Origin: Flavobacteriaceae bacterium
Lineage (GTDB): Bacteria > Bacteroidota > Bacteroidia > Flavobacteriales > Flavobacteriaceae
Length of the DNA stretch: 11,343 nt
Assembly: GCA_947472705.1 (NCBI GenBank)
Contig: CANJDA010000062.1
Coordinates: 1 to 11,343, forward strand
Direction: 5' to 3'
Shown: positions 8,669 to 11,343 of the stretch, one piece after another
Layout: every line of letters begins with the position of its first letter
Numbering within the stretch: position 1 is the stretch's first letter
Translations under genes and position numbers: made by a program
The notes under the pieces: generated by a model
Database searches by the model: none
The model's input: the letters and a program-made list of their open reading frames with translations, nothing else
Told to the model about the DNA's origin: nothing

Positions 8669-9028
8669 ATGAATCTAATTTCTCAAATTATAATCGGCTG
8701 TATTGCTTTAATTCACATTTATATTCTTTGGCTAGAAATGTTTGCCTGGACAACCCGCGGACGAAAAGTATTCAAAACCATTCCAATTGAACAATTTGAA
8801 AAAACCAAAGTTATGGCCGCCAATCAGGGTTTGTATAATGGTTTTTTAGCAGCAGGATTAATTTGGTCTTTAATAATTACAAATATTTCTTGGAGTCAAA
8901 ACATAGCTGCCTTTATCCTTTCTTGCGTTTTGATTGCCGGAATTTATGGAGCTTCAACAGTTTCCAAAAGGATATTCTTTGTACAAGCGGTCCCTGCTAT
9001 TTTGGGATTATTAAGTCTTTTTATTTAA
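8669..9028 (+). CDS. DUF1304 small membrane protein
   Basis: This 119-residue protein is nearly all hydrophobic, with four likely membrane helices (about 5-24, 54-71, 76-94 and 103-118). DUF1304 motifs are clear: HIYILWLEMFAW (16-27), AANQGLYNGFLAAGLIW (50-66), GIYGA (91-95) and a final QAVPA (106-110). The family has no established function to my knowledge. It is the last gene of the membrane-protein unit, only 2 bases after the TMEM175-like gene. Its stop at 9026-9028 lies 3 bases from the stop of the convergent hutH, and no hairpin terminator lies between them, so transcripts of the two units probably overlap. Confidence 0.88.
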   Translation: MNLISQIIIGCIALIHIYILWLEMFAWTTRGRKVFKTIPIEQFEKTKVMAANQGLYNGFLAAGLIWSLIITNISWSQNIAAFILSCVLIAGIYGASTVSKRIFFVQAVPAILGLLSLFI

Positions 9029-9031
9029 AAA

Positions 9032-10534
9032 TTACTCCTCTAACTCAATCACAAAACTATTAAGAAAAGCGACTGAATTTTGAATATCATAATGCAGAAT
9101 TCTGTCTTCTTTAACAAGTGGGACATCAGCTCTATACGATTTTAAGAACATCTCAATAAAAGCGCTCGATTTTAACGGTCTTCTGAATTCAATAGCTTGA
9201 GAAGCATTCATTAATTCTATGGCTAAAATACGTTCCAAATTTTCCATGATTCTTAATGATTTCGTAGCTGCATTGGCTCCCATACTCACATGGTCTTCTT
9301 GACCATTACTAGAAACTATACTATCTACACTAGCTGGAGTAGCCAATTGTTTGTTTTGACTGACAATACTAGCAGCAGTATACTGTGGAATCATAAACCC
9401 TGAGTTCAATCCTGGATTGTCAACCAAGAAAGCTGGTAAACCTCTTAATCCTGAAATTAGTTGATACGTTCTTCTTTCAGAAATACTACCTAATTCGGCT
9501 AAAGCAATGCCAAGAAAATCTAAGGCTAGTGCCAAAGGTTGCCCATGAAAGTTACCTCCTGATATAATCAAATCTTCATTTTTAAAAATATTCGGATTGT
9601 CAGTAACCGAGTTGATTTCTGTCTTAAATACTTTTTTTACATAATCAATCGTATCTTTCGAAGCACCATGTACTTGAGGAATACATCGGAAAGAATATGG
9701 ATCTTGTACGTGTTCTTTTGTTTGGGCAATGATTTGACTATTTTCTAATAAATCTGACATACGTTTAGCAGTAACTATTTGTCCTTTATGTGGGCGAACA
9801 TAGTGAATCAATTCATTAAAGGGTTCAATTCTTCCATCAAATCCTTCCAAAGAAATTGCAGCAATAATATCCGCCAAATAGGAATATTTCATTGCTTTAA
9901 TCAAAACATAACAACCATAGGCACTCATGAATTGTGTTCCGTTCAACAAAGCCAATCCTTCTTTAGATTGCAATGTTAAAGGTTGCCATTTGAATTGCCT
10001 TAACACTTCTGAAGCATGAACTTTCTTGCCTTCAAAATTCACTTCTCCTTCTCCTAATAATGGTAAAGACAAATGGGCTAATGGCGCTAAATCGCCGCTG
10101 GCTCCTAAAGACCCTTGTGTATAAATTACAGGTAAAATATCGTTGTTGTAAAAATCTACTAAACGCTCCACTGTTTGCAATTGCACTCCCGAATGACCAT
10201 AACTCAATGACTGAATCTTAAGCAATAGCATAATTTTTACAATCTCTGAAGGTACTTCTTCTCCCGTTCCACATGCATGTGATTTTACTAAGTTTTCTTG
10301 AAGTTGTGATAAGTTTTCATTGGAGATTTTCACATTGCATAACGACCCGAAACCAGTGTTAATTCCATAAATTGGAGTTTCATTCGAAGCCATTTTTTTG
10401 TCTAAATATTCACGACATTTTTCAATATTAATCTTAGCTTCTTCCGAAAGTGAAAGTGTTTTATGTTGAGCAATGATTTCCTGTAAAGTCTCTAAAGTCA
10501 ATACTTCTGTGCTGATGTAATGCGAATACTTCAT
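9032..10534 (-). CDS. hutH: Histidine ammonia-lyase (histidase)
   Basis: This 500-residue enzyme removes ammonia from L-histidine to give urocanate, the first step of histidine breakdown in the cytoplasm; it works as a homotetramer. The Ala-Ser-Gly triad that cyclises to the MIO prosthetic group is at 145-147 in GSLGASGDLAPLAHL. Other active-site residues match Pseudomonas histidase: Tyr56 in YGINTGFG, His86 in KSHACGTG, Asn198 in LLNGTQ, Tyr280 and Arg283 in QDPYSFRCIPQVHG, Phe329 in GGNFHGQP and Glu413 in NGQEDHVSMG. The SH pair at 85-86 and the QDPYS segment favour histidase over the related phenylalanine/tyrosine lyases. Length is normal for the family. No hutU, hutI or hutG lies within the window, so it stands alone here. 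It is transcribed away from thrA and converges on the DUF1304 gene. Confidence 0.94.
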   Translation of the reverse strand: MKYSHYISTEVLTLETLQEIIAQHKTLSLSEEAKINIEKCREYLDKKMASNETPIYGINTGFGSLCNVKISNENLSQLQENLVKSHACGTGEEVPSEIVKIMLLLKIQSLSYGHSGVQLQTVERLVDFYNNDILPVIYTQGSLGASGDLAPLAHLSLPLLGEGEVNFEGKKVHASEVLRQFKWQPLTLQSKEGLALLNGTQFMSAYGCYVLIKAMKYSYLADIIAAISLEGFDGRIEPFNELIHYVRPHKGQIVTAKRMSDLLENSQIIAQTKEHVQDPYSFRCIPQVHGASKDTIDYVKKVFKTEINSVTDNPNIFKNEDLIISGGNFHGQPLALALDFLGIALAELGSISERRTYQLISGLRGLPAFLVDNPGLNSGFMIPQYTAASIVSQNKQLATPASVDSIVSSNGQEDHVSMGANAATKSLRIMENLERILAIELMNASQAIEFRRPLKSSAFIEMFLKSYRADVPLVKEDRILHYDIQNSVAFLNSFVIELEE

Positions 10535-10555
10535 TAATAGATGGGATTAAAGCTC

Positions 10556-10586
10556 CAAAATTCAACAAACAATTGGTAAAAAACAA
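10556..10586 (-). promoter_or_regulatory. Weak candidate promoter of hutH
   Basis: On the minus strand TTG (plus-strand CAA at 10584-10586) is followed after 20 bases by GAATTTTG (plus-strand CAAAATTC at 10556-10563), one mismatch from TAnnTTTG but at its first base. It would give a leader of about 15-20 bases before the ATG. The -33 part overlaps the left arm of an inverted repeat (10584-10609), which would suit control by a bound protein. Low confidence because the sequence is very AT-rich. Confidence 0.28.
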
Positions 10587-10613
10587 TAAAATCGGCCACT
10601 ATTTTATTGCCGA
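10584..10613. repeat. Two interlocked inverted repeats upstream of hutH
   Basis: CAATAAAA (10584-10591) is inverted as TTTTATTG (10602-10609), 8 of 8 bases. Overlapping it, TCGGC (10592-10596) is inverted as GCCGA (10609-10613). The order is A-B-A'-B', so the two stems exclude each other as simple hairpins. A further copy of TTTTATTG followed by CGA is at 10673-10683. Candidate operator site or structured RNA; which of the two is not shown. Confidence 0.5.
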
Positions 10614-10614
10614 A

Positions 10615-10644
10615 TCGATAATAAAAAAAGAGTTATAGTATCGA
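10615..10644. repeat. Short spaced inverted repeat TCGATA/TATCGA
   Basis: TCGATA (10615-10620) and TATCGA (10639-10644) are exact inverted copies 18 bases apart, next to the interlocked repeat upstream. Six-base arms can arise by chance in AT-rich DNA, but the clustering with the neighbouring repeats in the hutH-thrA gap makes a regulatory site plausible. Confidence 0.3.
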
Positions 10645-10729
10645 AACCTATAAAATTGAATAGTGTCATTAATTTTATTGCGATATTCTTAAAAATCAAT
10701 CATTTCCTTTTTTAATTGTTAAAAAGTTA

Positions 10730-10737
10730 TAAATTTG
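10730..10737 (+). promoter_or_regulatory. Candidate -7 element for the thr leader-thrA unit
   Basis: TAAATTTG is a perfect match to the Bacteroidota -7 consensus TAnnTTTG. No TTG lies 17-23 bases upstream (the nearest, 10716-10718, is only 11 away), so the -33 part is missing or weak. The predicted start of transcription is about 10741-10744, at or just before the ATG of the leader ORF. Confidence 0.45.
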
Positions 10738-10743
10738 AAAACC

Positions 10744-10848
10744 ATGATGCGTAATTTTTCAACATATACATCCACTACTCCAACCAATTCTTTGGTTGTG
10801 AATACTGTTGCTACGACATCAACAACTACAACCCCATTGGGGGTATAA
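10744..10848 (+). CDS. Threonine-rich leader peptide upstream of thrA
   Basis: A 34-codon ORF starting with tandem ATGs (10744 and 10747) and ending with TAA at 10846-10848. Twelve of 34 residues are Thr, with a dense block VATTSTTTTPLGV at the end using ACG, ACA, ACT and ACC codons; there is no Ile. Such runs upstream of a threonine biosynthesis gene are typical of attenuation leaders (compare enterobacterial thrL, which has Thr and Ile). The role would be to sense charged tRNA-Thr through ribosome speed rather than to make a working protein. It lies 85 bases before the thrA ATG, and a perfect TAAATTTG -7 motif ends 6 bases before its first ATG. The codon content and position are seen; the regulatory role is inferred. 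Confidence 0.82.
   Translation: MMRNFSTYTSTTPTNSLVVNTVATTSTTTTPLGV
10781..10844 (+). promoter_or_regulatory. Putative thr attenuator: alternative RNA stems over the leader ORF
   Basis: Segments that can pair are: 1 CAACCAA (10781-10787), 2 TTGGTTG(T) (10792-10799), 3 ACAACCCC (10828-10835) and 4 GGGGT (10840-10844). Stem 1:2 is 7 bp with a 4-base loop; stem 3:4 is ACCCC/GGGGT with a 4-base loop; GGTTGT (10794-10799) can instead pair with ACAACC (10828-10833), excluding both. A smaller stem TGTTG/CAACA (10806-10824) is also possible. A ribosome slowed at the Thr codons 10813-10833 would cover segment 3. Stem 3:4 is followed by TATAATCATT and not a T-run, so it is not a normal intrinsic terminator. 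Confidence 0.5.
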
Positions 10849-10933
10849 TCATTACATATAATCCTAAACTCATGAACTTTCAACAGAAAGACAGCAACTC
10901 ATAATTTTATAATTCACCATTCATATTTATACC

Positions 10934-11343
10934 ATGATAGTATTAAAATTTGGCGGAACCTCAGTAGCCAATGCCACCAATATTTCGAAAACCATAGAAA
11001 TCGTAACTCAAAAAAGTAAAGAAGACAAACTAGCGGTAGTTGTTTCAGCCTTTAGTGGTGTTACCGATTTACTTATTCTAGCTGGTAAAACGGCAGCTGC
11101 AAAAGACAAAAACTACAAAGAAATCATCAGTCAAATTGACAAAAAACATAAAGATGCTATAGATGAATTAATTCCGCTAAGTGATCAAAGCGATATCATT
11201 AACACGATAAATGGCGATATTAATTTATTAAAAACATTACTGGATGGTTGCTATCTTTTAGGCGAATTATCAAATAGAACAGCTGATATAGTAGCTGGTT
11301 TTGGTGAATTATTATCTTCTCAAATCATTGCAGTAGCCTTGAA
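10934..11343 (+). CDS. thrA: Bifunctional aspartokinase/homoserine dehydrogenase, N-terminal part, cut by window end
   Basis: 136 complete codons are visible. The N-terminus MIVLKFGGTSVANA carries the aspartokinase signature KFGGTS (residues 5-10), followed by VVVSAFSGVTD and then LLGELSNRTADIVAGFGELL near the end, matching the catalytic domain that phosphorylates L-aspartate at the head of the threonine, methionine and lysine pathway. The homoserine dehydrogenase half would lie beyond the window. The MxVLKFGGTSVANA start resembles ThrA-type fused enzymes, and the threonine-only leader upstream fits a thr operon, but a single-domain aspartokinase cannot be excluded from this fragment. No Shine-Dalgarno sequence precedes the ATG. 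Feedback control by threonine is typical of the family but its ACT domains are out of view. Confidence 0.85.
   Translation, partial: MIVLKFGGTSVANATNISKTIEIVTQKSKEDKLAVVVSAFSGVTDLLILAGKTAAAKDKNYKEIISQIDKKHKDAIDELIPLSDQSDIINTINGDINLLKTLLDGCYLLGELSNRTADIVAGFGELLSSQIIAVAL

Noticed and set aside
8863..9063. 66-residue plus-strand frame overlapping DUF1304 and the end of hutH
   Set aside because: It is out of frame with the clear DUF1304 protein and looks like a chance frame.
10877..10890. CTTTC/GAAAG hairpin between leader and thrA as the missing terminator
   Set aside because: It has a five-base stem of low GC and no T-run behind it.

Overview
The window looks like chromosomal DNA from a member of the Bacteroidota, most likely a Flavobacterium or close relative. 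The reasons are the low GC content, start codons without a Shine-Dalgarno sequence, promoter-like motifs close to the Bacteroidota form (TTG, about 20 bases, TAnnTTTG), and protein sequences of flavobacterial character. Nearly all of it is ordinary housekeeping DNA. I see no phage, insertion sequence, CRISPR array, rRNA or tRNA.

Layout: (1) 1-723 (+), the C-terminal half of dihydrolipoyl dehydrogenase (lpdA), ending at a strong two-way terminator (739-769). (2) 786-4671 (-), a two-gene unit in which gyrA (DNA gyrase A) is followed 19 bp downstream by a secreted or periplasmic TPR protein. (3) 4672-4936, a divergent promoter region between gyrA and clpC. (4) 4937-7480 (+), clpC, an AAA+ unfoldase, closed by a long-looped terminator. 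(5) 7563-9028 (+), a tightly packed three-gene unit of small membrane proteins (DUF421/YetF-like, TMEM175-like channel, DUF1304), whose last stop lies 3 bp from the stop of the convergent next gene. (6) 9032-10534 (-), hutH, histidine ammonia-lyase, without other hut genes in view. (7) 10535-10933, a regulatory region with overlapping inverted repeats and an unlisted 34-codon threonine-rich leader ORF (10744-10848). (8) 10934-end (+), the start of thrA (aspartokinase-homoserine dehydrogenase).

The part most worth a second look is upstream of thrA. The leader peptide has 12 Thr in 34 residues, mutually exclusive RNA hairpins lie over its codons, and its start is placed almost directly behind a TAAATTTG -7 element, so the transcript may be nearly leaderless. 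No U-tract terminator follows, so if attenuation operates here it does not use the textbook enterobacterial layout. The second item is the DUF421-TMEM175-DUF1304 operon, whose joint role is not known to me.
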